Below the pieces are notes generated by a model, which was not told the DNA's origin, did not search any database, and worked only from the letters and a program-made list of their open reading frames with translations. The translations under genes and the position numbers were made by a program. This document shows positions 19,374 through 27,176 of a DNA stretch of 64,000 nucleotides, piece after piece; position 1 is the stretch's first letter; each line of letters starts with the position of its first letter. Origin of the DNA: Candidatus Streptomyces philanthi (GTDB lineage Bacteria; Actinomycetota; Actinomycetes; Streptomycetales; Streptomycetaceae); NCBI GenBank assembly GCA_018114805.1, contig CP073042.1:5191501-5255500 (forward strand). Direction: 5' to 3'.

Positions 19374-21381
19374 TCAGGTCGTCCCGGCGCAGCCGCCGGC
19401 TGCGCACTCGGTCAACCAGGCGTCCCAGTCGGTGTCGTACCCGGTGCCGATGGTCCGCGTGAGGTGCTGCCGCGCGGCCTGCCAGTCGCCCGCGCGGTAG
19501 TGCCCGAGCACCGTGTCCACGTCGTCGCGGTGGCGTTCGAGCAGGTAGCGCACGGCGAGGTAGCCCCAGCGGTAGACGCGGGTGGTGTTGGCGTTCTCGT
19601 ACGTGGTGTTGAAGAGCGTGCTCAGCGGGTAGGTGTGCTTGCCGGCCTCGGCGGCGGCCTCCTTGTAGGGCAGGTCGCGGTAGGCGTACGAGACGTACTC
19701 GGCGAAGCCCTCGATCCACCACACGGTCGGCGTGCTGACCCCGGCCGCAAAGTCGCCGTGCAGGTTGAACCGGCCGTCGAGGTAGTGAGTGTACTCGTGG
19801 TTGAGGTTCCAGATCGCGAAGTCGGGCCGCAGCCACTCCGCCTCGTAGGCGACGAACCGAGGCTTGTTGCCCTCCACCGACGGGTCGCCCTCCAGGTACA
19901 TGCCGCCGTTGTTGGTGTCGATGCCGAAGATCGCGCCGGCGTACGTCTGGTAGTCGGTGCTGGAGTCGAAGGCGGTGACCTCGATGGTCTCGTTGTGGTC
20001 GCCGGTGACCGGGCCGCTGTCCCGCGCGATGTCGTGGAAGAAGGAGTCCTGGCCGGTCAGGCTGGCGCAGGTGGCGGCCAACTGCTCCGCGTCGATCTCC
20101 TGCGTGCGGATGTCGATGCTCGGCCCGCACGCGTGCCGCACCGGCAGCGCCGCCTCGGTCAGCCGCTCGGGCAGGTCGCAGGTGCCGTACGTGGCGCAGT
20201 TGCCGCCGTCGTACGCCGCGGTCATCTCGGTGACGCCGACCCACAGCGGGGCCGTGCGGCCGGTGATCTCGCTGCGTTGGAGCAGCCCCCTGGCCAGCGG
20301 GGTGACCTCGGGTCGCAGCGCTGCGTGCTGCAGGAAGCGGCCGAGTTCGCGCCCGGCGTTCGAGGTCAGGTAGCTCTGCTCGCCGCCGAGTAGGTCCAGG
20401 TGCTGACCGGCGAAGTCGGAGAGCGTGTGCAGGATGCTCGGGTCCTGCTCGACGGCGCGCACGAACTCGGGCACCTGGTGACCACGGAAGAGCACCGTGT
20501 ACACGTTGTTGACCGCGTTGAGCATCCACCGGGAGTCGTCGTACGAGGCGTCGTAGCCCTCCAACAGCCTTCTGACGACCGGCAGGTAGCGGGCGTTCTC
20601 CTCGGCGCTGTCGATCAGGGTGACGGCCTCGGCCAGGGTCTCGCCGTTGGCGTCCGTGACGTCACCGGCGTGCGCGGAGTCGAAGAACGCGTCGAGGCCC
20701 CCCTGGATCGCCGAGCGCAGCGCCGGACTGTACTCGCCGACGTCGTCCGGGTTGTACCAGTGGACGAAGTACCCGGCCCGCAGGAACAGCACGATCTGCG
20801 GCATGCCGGTCGAGCCGTCGCCCGGGTAGTCGGCGGAGCCGGCGTGCAGCGCGTCGGCCACGGTGACCATCTGCTCCTCGCGGAAGGCGCCGCGCGCGTC
20901 GGCGCCCCTGAGGTCGAACAGGGTGCTGACGCAGTCCGGGGCCGCGCCCTTGACCTTCTCGACCAGGGCCGCGCCCGTGTTGCCGGTGAAGTCGTCGACG
21001 TCACACGCCGTGCGCTCCGTCCCGCGCGCCGAGGGGCGGCGCCGCTCGGGGGAGAGCGTGGCGGGCCTGGCGGGTGCGTCGTAGTCCTAGCCCAGTAGTC
21101 CCGGTCGGCCGACAGGGGCGGTCGCTGGTCGAGCGGGGTACGCGCGTCGCGTACGTGTTCGGCCTCGACGGGGCGCGCGGCCGACGGCTGCGCCGGCCCG
21201 GACGGCCCCGCGCCGTCCGGGCCCTGCGCGGCGGTGGCGGGCGCGGCGCCTGGCGTGGGGGGTGGGGCGGCGGGGCCGCCTGGCTCGGGGCGGCGAGCAG
21301 CCCGCCGCCGAGGCACAGGGATATGGCCAGGGCCGCCAGTGGGCCGGTGCGCCGTCGCGCCGGGGTCCTTCTCATCCTCAT
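19374..21381 (-). pseudogene. secreted microbial collagenase, M9 family (frameshifts in leader region)
   Basis: The large catalytic part (19374 to about 21090) is intact: an M9N-type activator portion (ACDVDDFTGNTGAALVEKV) and the zinc site HEYTHYLDGRF with a downstream Glu (WWIEGFAEYVSY), ending at TECAAGGCAGTT. The signal peptide (from ATG 21381: MRMRRTPARRR, then LAALAISLCLGGGLLAAPSQA) is in a second frame. The linker VEAEHVRDARTPLDQRPPLS, leading to SADRDY, is in a third. Two small indels, near 21290 and 21090, would reunite them into about 665 residues. As written no secreted enzyme can be made. Confidence 0.8.
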
Positions 21382-21672
21382 CGCGGATGCCTCCTGTGGG
21401 GGTGGAGTGGCCGCGCGCGGGGCGCGGTCGCGCACCCGTCATCGTGTCATGGACACGTATGGAGCGTGTGCCATGTAAAATTTCACACGTCACCTCACGA
21501 AGGGAAGAGTAGAGCGCGAAAGAGTTCCGCACACGTGCTCCGGCCCTCGCCGGGCACCCGCGCGCGACGTGAGGGGGCCGACCCACCGGGCGCGGACCCG
21601 GCGCCGGGCCACGGCGCACGCGCTGGCGCGAAGCGCCGGCGCGGATGCGAAACTCAACGGAAACCCGGTGGC

Positions 21673-21690
21673 GTGATACTGAGGTGTCAC
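21673..21690. promoter_or_regulatory. candidate operator upstream of glnA2
   Basis: GTGATACTGAGGTGTCAC, an inverted repeat with 7-bp arms (one mismatch) and a 4-bp centre, 52 bp before the glnA2 start. A wider CCGGTG/CACCGG pair encloses it. The regulator is unknown; polyamine or nitrogen control would be plausible. Confidence 0.35.
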
Positions 21691-21742
21691 CGGATCTGCC
21701 AAGCACCCCAGAGCAGCCGTCTGAACTGCGAGGATAGGTACT

Positions 21743-23104
21743 ATGGATAAGCAGCAGGAGTTCGTGCTCCGCACGCTCGAAGAGCGCGACATCCGCTTCG
21801 TACGGCTGTGGTTCACCGATGTGCTCGGCTTCCTCAAGTCCGTGGCGGTCGCTCCCGCCGAGCTGGAGCAGGCGTTTGACGAGGGCATCGGCTTCGACGG
21901 CTCCGCCATCGAGGGCTTCGCCCGCGTCTACGAGTCGGACATGATCGCGAAGCCGGATCCGGCCACCTTCCAGATCCTGCCCTGGCGTGCCGAGGCCCCC
22001 GGCACCGCGCGCATGTTCTGCGACATCCTGATGCCGGACGGCTCCCCGTCCTACGCCGACCCGCGCTACGTCCTCAAGCGCATCCTCGCCAAGACCTCCG
22101 ACCTCGGCTTCACCTTCTACACCCACCCCGAGATCGAGTTCTTCCTGCTGAAGAACAAGCCCGTCGACGGCACCCGCCCGGTGCCCGCCGACTCCTCCGG
22201 CTACTTCGACCACACCCCGCAGAACGTCGGCATGGACTTCCGCCGCCAGGCGATCACCATGCTCGAATCCATGGGCATCTCGGTCGAGTTCTCGCACCAC
22301 GAGGGCGCCCCGGGCCAGCAGGAGATCGACCTGCGCTACGCCGACGCGCTGTCCACCGCCGACAACGTCATGACCTTCCGGCTGGTGATGAAGCAAGTCG
22401 CGCTGGAACAGGGCGTGCAGGCCACGTTCATGCCCAAGCCGTTCTCGGAGTACCCCGGCTCCGGCATGCACACCCACCTCTCCCTCTTCGAGGGCGACCG
22501 CAACGCCTTCCACGAGTCCGGCGCCGAGTACCAACTCTCCAAGGTGGGACGCTCCTTCATCGCCGGTCTGCTCCGACACGCCGCGGAGACCTCGGCCGTC
22601 ACCAACCAGTGGGTCAACTCCTACAAGCGCATCTGGGGCGGCTCCCAGCGCACCGCCGGCGCCGGAGGCGAGGCCCCCTCGTACATCTGCTGGGGCCACA
22701 ACAACCGCTCCGCGCTCATCCGGGTGCCGATGTACAAGCCGGGCAAGACCGGTTCCACGCGCGTCGAGGTCCGCTCCATCGACTCAGGCGCCAACCCCTA
22801 CCTGACCTACGCGGTCCTGCTCGCCGCCGGCCTCAAGGGCATCGAGGAGGGGTACGAGCTGCCGGCCGGCGCCGACGACGACGTGTGGGCGCTCTCCGAA
22901 TCCGAGCGGCGCGCCATGGGCATCGAACCGCTGCCGCAGAACCTGGGCGAGGCCATCGCCCTCATGGAGCGCAGCGAACTGGTCGCCGAGACGCTGGGCG
23001 AGCACGTCTTCGACTTCTTCCTGCGCAACAAGAAGCAGGAGTGGGAGGAGTACCGCTCTGAGGTCACCGCCTTCGAACTGCGCAACCTGCTGCCGGTGTT
23101 GTAG
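21743..23104 (+). CDS. glnA2: glutamine synthetase-like gamma-glutamylpolyamine synthetase (GlnA2 type)
   Basis: 453 residues, ATG 21743 after GAGGATAGG. GS fold with the beta-grasp latch GFDGSAIEGFARVYESDM, metal-binding EIEFFLL and EGAPGQQEIDLRYADAL, MPKPFSEYPGSGMHTHLSLF, and NRSALIRVP. It lacks the adenylylation Tyr region of true GSI-beta (the usual NLYDLPPEE motif is absent). Position close to glnE and the sequence style match Streptomyces GlnA2, which has been described as glutamylating polyamines rather than ammonia for polyamine catabolism. Complete. Family is certain; the specific function is by family knowledge. Confidence 0.85.
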   Translation: MDKQQEFVLRTLEERDIRFVRLWFTDVLGFLKSVAVAPAELEQAFDEGIGFDGSAIEGFARVYESDMIAKPDPATFQILPWRAEAPGTARMFCDILMPDGSPSYADPRYVLKRILAKTSDLGFTFYTHPEIEFFLLKNKPVDGTRPVPADSSGYFDHTPQNVGMDFRRQAITMLESMGISVEFSHHEGAPGQQEIDLRYADALSTADNVMTFRLVMKQVALEQGVQATFMPKPFSEYPGSGMHTHLSLFEGDRNAFHESGAEYQLSKVGRSFIAGLLRHAAETSAVTNQWVNSYKRIWGGSQRTAGAGGEAPSYICWGHNNRSALIRVPMYKPGKTGSTRVEVRSIDSGANPYLTYAVLLAAGLKGIEEGYELPAGADDDVWALSESERRAMGIEPLPQNLGEAIALMERSELVAETLGEHVFDFFLRNKKQEWEEYRSEVTAFELRNLLPVL

Positions 23105-23879
23105 GGGCTGATTGGGGGCGCGTACCCCGGGCGGCGGCGTCGGGCGCGTGGGCGAGTTCCGTGGCGGGTGGCGTGTGTGGGGCTGGTGTGGACCTCAGTG
23201 CCCCGGTCCGTTCGCGGGCCGTCCGGCGCCGCGTCGGTGCCCACGGGCCGTTGGGCCGGCCCGGCGCGTCGCGCCCCTGCCGCCCACGCGGGCCAGCGGC
23301 GGACGTCGGGTCACGGGCGGTCCGCCGGGCCACCCCGGTTCCGCTGCGAGCGGCAGCCGAGCAGGGGCCCGCTGCCCCGTGAAGCGCTCGCGCCACTCGT
23401 CCGCGGTCGATAGGTAGGTCACCTCGGCCGGGATTCCGCATCCGGTCCGCTCGCTCGGCCGCTGACGTACGCCACCGGCGGCGCGCCCTCATGTACGGAA
23501 AGAGGTCCGACAGCCGTATGGGGCGGCGCCCCACCAGAACTGACGCCTCATCAGGTGATGCGCCCCCAGCCCGCTGCGGACAAGTGCGGTACCGGAGCGG
23601 CCAGTTCGGCTGGTCGTGGCGTCCATAAGGATTACCCGACAAGTCGACCATTCGGTGTACGGTCGTGCTACCAGGCGGCTGCGGGGAGTCGGGACGGATG
23701 TATGGGACAGAAGTGAGAACCCCCCCGGGCTGGTGGACCACCGGGGCCAGAACAGAGGAGTCGAACTCCCAGTGGCACGCAACTACCGTAGCGCCAGCAT
23801 CGTCGGCGCGGCCCAAGGTGCCCGACGAGCGCGATGAGCCCCACGATGCCCGCTCATGCCTCCGTTACGGCGAGGCTGA
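23105..23879. other. 775-bp intergenic region, no convincing gene
   Basis: Between glnA2 and the DUF3800 gene. Frames are short and GC-skew driven. A short palindrome GGTGGACCACC lies near 23732, and a sequence like a tRNA T-arm (GGGAGTTCGACTCC on the minus strand, near 23758-23772) has no matching tRNA body. This could be the scar or border of an inserted element, but no attachment repeat was found. Confidence 0.35.
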
Positions 23880-24638
23880 GTGTTGTATGTCGACGAAACC
23901 GGTGACCGTGGCTTCGGCCCGCGGTCGTCGCCGTTCTTCGCGATGACCCCACTGATGGTCCCGCAGGAGGACGACTGGACCGTCAAGGTCGCCGCCGGCG
24001 GCCTTCGAGCCCTGATCCACCAGGGTCATCCGGAATCGGCCACGCCCCTTCACTGGGTCCGGCACTTCAGGAGCAAGTGGGCTGACCGGCGCGGCTACGC
24101 GGCCCAGGCGCTCGCGCTCATGCCGTCGGCCAAGGTGATACACGTCATCGCCCCGAAGGGCGAGCTGCGAGCCCACCCCGAACTCACCGACGGCGCCGCC
24201 TTCTACAACCACGTGACACGCCTGCTGCTGGAGCGGGTCGCCCGCGCGGCCGAGCACGCGGAGGGGCATCCCCGCCTAGCCGTCGTACGCCTCGGGGCTG
24301 TCCGGGGCGTGAACCACGCTCACACGGTGGACTACCTCACCCGCGTTCGTGAGGAGAGCGCCTCCGAGGTGCCCTGGGAGCGGATGAAATGGCCTCCGGT
24401 GTGGGTGGGGAGCGAATGGGACGGCGTCCAGCTCGCCGACCTGCACGCCGGCTTCCTCAACGCGGCACTCCCCGGAGCGCCCGATGAGGGCGACAGCGTG
24501 CAGAACCTGCTGCGCTGCAAGGAGCAGTTGTACCGGCCGCCGGGCGGCGAGGTGCTGGGACATGGCGTGCACGTCCTGGGAGCGGACACGTCGTTCGTCA
24601 CCCGCCAGCCGTGGTGGCCGAAATGGAGCGCCTCTTAA
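23880..24638 (+). CDS. DUF3800 domain-containing protein
   Basis: 252 residues from GTG 23880. The start MLYVDETGDRGFG carries the Asp-Glu motif of DUF3800, an RNase H-like fold family often found in mobile and defence-associated regions. The rest includes LRALIHQGHP, AVRGVNHAHTVDYL and a C-terminal QLADLHAGFLNAAL, where family members place another acidic residue. It stands alone: no toxin, antitoxin or transposase partner is recognisable. It is intact, unlike most accessory genes here. It is followed within 6 bp by an inverted-repeat element. Confidence 0.72.
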   Translation: MLYVDETGDRGFGPRSSPFFAMTPLMVPQEDDWTVKVAAGGLRALIHQGHPESATPLHWVRHFRSKWADRRGYAAQALALMPSAKVIHVIAPKGELRAHPELTDGAAFYNHVTRLLLERVARAAEHAEGHPRLAVVRLGAVRGVNHAHTVDYLTRVREESASEVPWERMKWPPVWVGSEWDGVQLADLHAGFLNAALPGAPDEGDSVQNLLRCKEQLYRPPGGEVLGHGVHVLGADTSFVTRQPWWPKWSAS

Positions 24639-24643
24639 GCATT

Positions 24644-24748
24644 GCAGGAGCCCTTCAGAGGGACTCCGGGGGCCACTGCCACCGTGTGGTGGAGGATTCA
24701 GTCACCTGATTCCGGCCTTGTCCCGGCAGCCCTCCGAAGGGCTCCTGC
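24644..24748. repeat. 105-bp structured inverted-repeat element
   Basis: Outer arms of 19 bp (24644-24662, 24730-24748) match at 18 positions. The 67-bp interior can form a CCGGG/CCCGG pair and two further hairpins (CCACC GTGT GGTGG; GGATTCAG TCAC CTGATTCC with one mismatch). It begins right after the DUF3800 stop. It could be an elaborate terminator, a structured RNA or a small palindromic repeat element. Confidence 0.55.
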
Positions 24749-25220
24749 GCATTTCCATGCTACCCATCAGGGGCGCTGACGTAGCGTCATCTTCGGCCAG
24801 TTACTCGGGGTTACATCGCCTAGTATGACCACTTTTTAAGTGTATGCGCTTACGCGAGCCGGCGCCTCGCGATGCATTTGTCGCTTTTTCGCCGCTCTCC
24901 GTATCTGTGATTCCGATTATCGGACGCGGCTTTTTGGGCGCGCGGAAGCGCTTCCGCGCCTGGCGGCGGCGCCGGGTGGAGAACCGGAGGCTTGTTCAAC
25001 TATTGAGCTCGCAATTCTTGCGGCAAATCAAGCAGGGAAGGCCTTCGGCCATCGCCGTAATGGTCCTGCGCGTGGCCCAGCAGCCCATGGAGCTTCACCG
25101 CTGGCGTCATCGACGCGCGAGCCCTGCCGAGGCGTCACGGACTTCGGTCGCGTTCGGGCGGATGCGCAAACTGCGAACGCTAGCTGGCCCGTCGGGGCGC
25201 GTAGGGGCGGTGCGTCGTTT

Positions 25221-25236
25221 TCACTCATACGAGTGA
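25221..25236. promoter_or_regulatory. 16-bp palindrome TCACTC-N4-GAGTGA
   Basis: Perfect 6-bp arms with an ATAC spacer, 380 bp upstream of the serine hydrolase gene. Possible operator; no regulator is known. Confidence 0.25.
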
Positions 25237-25286
25237 TCGGCGGGGAGATGGCACGATGGCCGATCAGGGCCCGCTCGCTCAGGCCA

Positions 25287-25330
25287 CATGATCAAAAATG
25301 CACCGCGCCATGATCAAAAACGCACCGCAC
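25287..25330. repeat. two tandem 22-bp repeats
   Basis: CATGATCAAAAATGCACCGC and its copy differ at two positions over the 22-bp unit. TGATCA in each is palindromic. It is upstream of the serine hydrolase gene; it may be a recent slippage product or paired protein-binding sites. Confidence 0.5.
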
Positions 25331-25617
25331 ATCGTGCTTGCCGTGCCCCTGGCCGCCCTCTCCTGACCGGCCACCGCCCCTTGCCCGGTGTGAAGGCCGC
25401 CCGTTCGCCTCGGAGTGGTCGACCTCCCGAGCGTGTTCGCTACTTCCGCCGGGCCGGCCCCCGCCCCCTCAACGCGTTCCTCGACGCCCTCGGCTCGCCG
25501 CACACCGCGGGCGTACCGAAAAACGCATACGCCCGCGATACAAGTCCCCGTCTTCGATGGAGGCGTGGACCGCCGCGCACCTGTGGGCGGCCCGTCGACC
25601 AGGAATGGAACGTGATC

Positions 25618-26910
25618 ATGGACTCGGATTCCGTACGCGGCGTGCGCGGCATCGATCGGCGGAAGCTGCTCGGATGGGGCGGGTTGACGGCCGCCGGCGT
25701 GGCGGCGGGAGGCGCACAGTTAGCAGGTGCCCGGCCCGGCCACGCGGCCCCGGCTGCGACCGAGCGCGACACCGTTCCGCCGGACGCCAGGCCCGGCGGG
25801 GCCTACGACCGGTACGTGGCGAAGCTGGCCGCCGAGGACAAGTTCTCCGGTGTGGTGCTGCTGTCGCACCGTGGCCGCACGGTGCTCTCGCGCAGCTACG
25901 GCATGGCCGACAAGGAGAAGGGCGTGCGCAACCACGAGGGGGTCGCGTTCAACCTCTCGTCGGTGGGCAAGCCGTTCGGCGCGGTGGCCATCCTGCAACT
26001 CGCGCAACAGGGCAAGTTGCGGCTCTCGGACCCGGTGGGCGCGCACCTGACGGGCTTCCCCCGTGAGATCGCCGAGCAGGTGACCATCCACCGCCTGCTC
26101 TCCGGCACCTCCGGGTTGAACACCCCGGAGGAGGACCTGGAGCGCGTCTTCCAGAGCAGGGACGAGGTCCGCGAGTACTACGAGCGGTGGGCTCGACAGG
26201 CCAAGCTGGTGTCCGCTCCCGGCACCCCCACCGACCACGCCGGCGCCGAGGTCGCCATCCCCGCGTTGATCGTCGAGGCCGTGTCGGGCACGACGTACTG
26301 GGACTACGTCGAGGAGAACGTCTTCCGGCGGTGCGGCATGACCGGCACCGCGTTCTACACCCGGCCGCAGTGGCTGACCGACCAGCACATCGCGCACTCG
26401 TACATGAGGGTCGCGGACGGCTCGTACATGAGGGTCGCGGACGGCAGCCGGGTGGACGCCGTCCGCAACCTGGACAAGGGCAGCTCGGACCCGAACCAGT
26501 TGGGCAAGAACCTGGCGCGCGGCTTCATCGACTTCCCCGGTGACGGCGGCTTCGCCACCGCGCCGGACCTGGTCCGCTTCGCACACGGGCTGAGCGACGG
26601 CACGCTCCTCGACCGGCACTACGCCGAAGTGTTCTTCGGCCCCAAGATCCCCCTCGCCCCGCAGGGCGGCGGCCTGGCCCGCGAGGCCCACAAGGCTGTC
26701 CCGGCGGACGCGGCCTTCGCGAGCTACATGATGCCGATCAGCCTCACCAACGTGCAGTGGGTCAACGGACGCGCCGGCGTCAACCCCGGCAGCTTCGCCA
26801 GTTGGAACATCTATCCCGACACCGGCTGGGTCGGCGTCATCCTCGGCAACTACGACGACGTGCCGTTCTTCGACGTGGTCCAGCGGGAGGTGGAACTCCT
26901 CACCGGCTGA
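25618..26910 (+). CDS. secreted serine hydrolase, beta-lactamase class C/EstB-like fold
   Basis: 430 residues from ATG 25618. A Tat-type signal (IDRRKLLGWGGLTAAGVAAG) precedes a penicillin-binding-like domain with the nucleophile motif SSVGK (S-x-x-K). The usual second motif Y-x-N, expected after the PGT turn, is not visible: the sequence there is PGTPTDHAGAEVA. This may change or abolish catalysis. A 24-bp tandem duplication (26398-26445) repeats SYMRVADG in the middle of the domain. The frame is otherwise clean and followed by a strong hairpin. Likely an extracellular esterase/peptidase-type protein, not a proven antibiotic-resistance enzyme. Confidence 0.82.
   Translation: MDSDSVRGVRGIDRRKLLGWGGLTAAGVAAGGAQLAGARPGHAAPAATERDTVPPDARPGGAYDRYVAKLAAEDKFSGVVLLSHRGRTVLSRSYGMADKEKGVRNHEGVAFNLSSVGKPFGAVAILQLAQQGKLRLSDPVGAHLTGFPREIAEQVTIHRLLSGTSGLNTPEEDLERVFQSRDEVREYYERWARQAKLVSAPGTPTDHAGAEVAIPALIVEAVSGTTYWDYVEENVFRRCGMTGTAFYTRPQWLTDQHIAHSYMRVADGSYMRVADGSRVDAVRNLDKGSSDPNQLGKNLARGFIDFPGDGGFATAPDLVRFAHGLSDGTLLDRHYAEVFFGPKIPLAPQGGGLAREAHKAVPADAAFASYMMPISLTNVQWVNGRAGVNPGSFASWNIYPDTGWVGVILGNYDDVPFFDVVQREVELLTG
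26398..26445. repeat. 24-bp in-frame tandem duplication inside the serine hydrolase gene
   Basis: Two exact copies of 24 bp encode SYMRVADG twice. The unit is a multiple of three, so the frame is kept. Exact identity suggests a recent event. Confidence 0.8.
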
Positions 26911-26969
26911 CGCGACCGCACCGCCGGTTTCGACCGCACGCCGCCCCGCACGCCGTCCCCGCCCCCGCG

Positions 26970-27003
26970 CGCGGGCCGGAGGCCAGTCGGTCTCCGGCCC
27001 GCG
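26970..27003. terminator. hairpin terminator between serine hydrolase and glnE
   Basis: Perfect 12-bp arms CGCGGGCCGGAG / CTCCGGCCCGCG with a 10-nt loop, 60 bp after the hydrolase stop. Confidence 0.6.
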
Positions 27004-27176
27004 GCACCCCGTGCCGCGCGGGTATAGGGCACAGTGGACACGGTCGCCCGTGCCGGCGGGTCCCTGCTGGGCAGGTACTAAGCTCCCTCGCGGACCAGGG
27101 CGAGCGGCCGTGGCCAGGGCGGCCGGGCCCAAGGCGCCGGCACCGGGTGACGACCGCGCGGAAAGGCGGGTACGCC

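Larger units (their letters stand above)
24749..25617. other. atypical low-GC gap, no gene accepted
   Basis: About 870 bp with AT-rich words unusual for the window. It holds TGACG-TAG-CGTCA (near 24779), a TCACTC/GAGTGA palindrome (25221-25236) and tandem 22-bp repeats (25287-25330). Open frames at 24844-25313 are Arg-rich without family resemblance and were not accepted. Confidence 0.4.

Noticed and set aside
23730..23790. tRNA T-arm-like sequence and GGTGGACCACC palindrome
   Set aside because: No anticodon arm, D-arm or matching acceptor stem; not a tRNA gene. Possible att scar, but no second copy was found in the window.
24840..25313. Two overlapping open frames (130 and 157 codons) in the atypical gap
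   Set aside because: Arg/Ala-rich translations with no recognisable motif, no RBS and no homologue-like pattern; treated as non-coding.
26757..27176. N-terminal extension of glnE by 140 codons
   Set aside because: The extension overlaps the serine hydrolase gene and a terminator and is Arg-rich; the family start and an RBS place the start at 27177.
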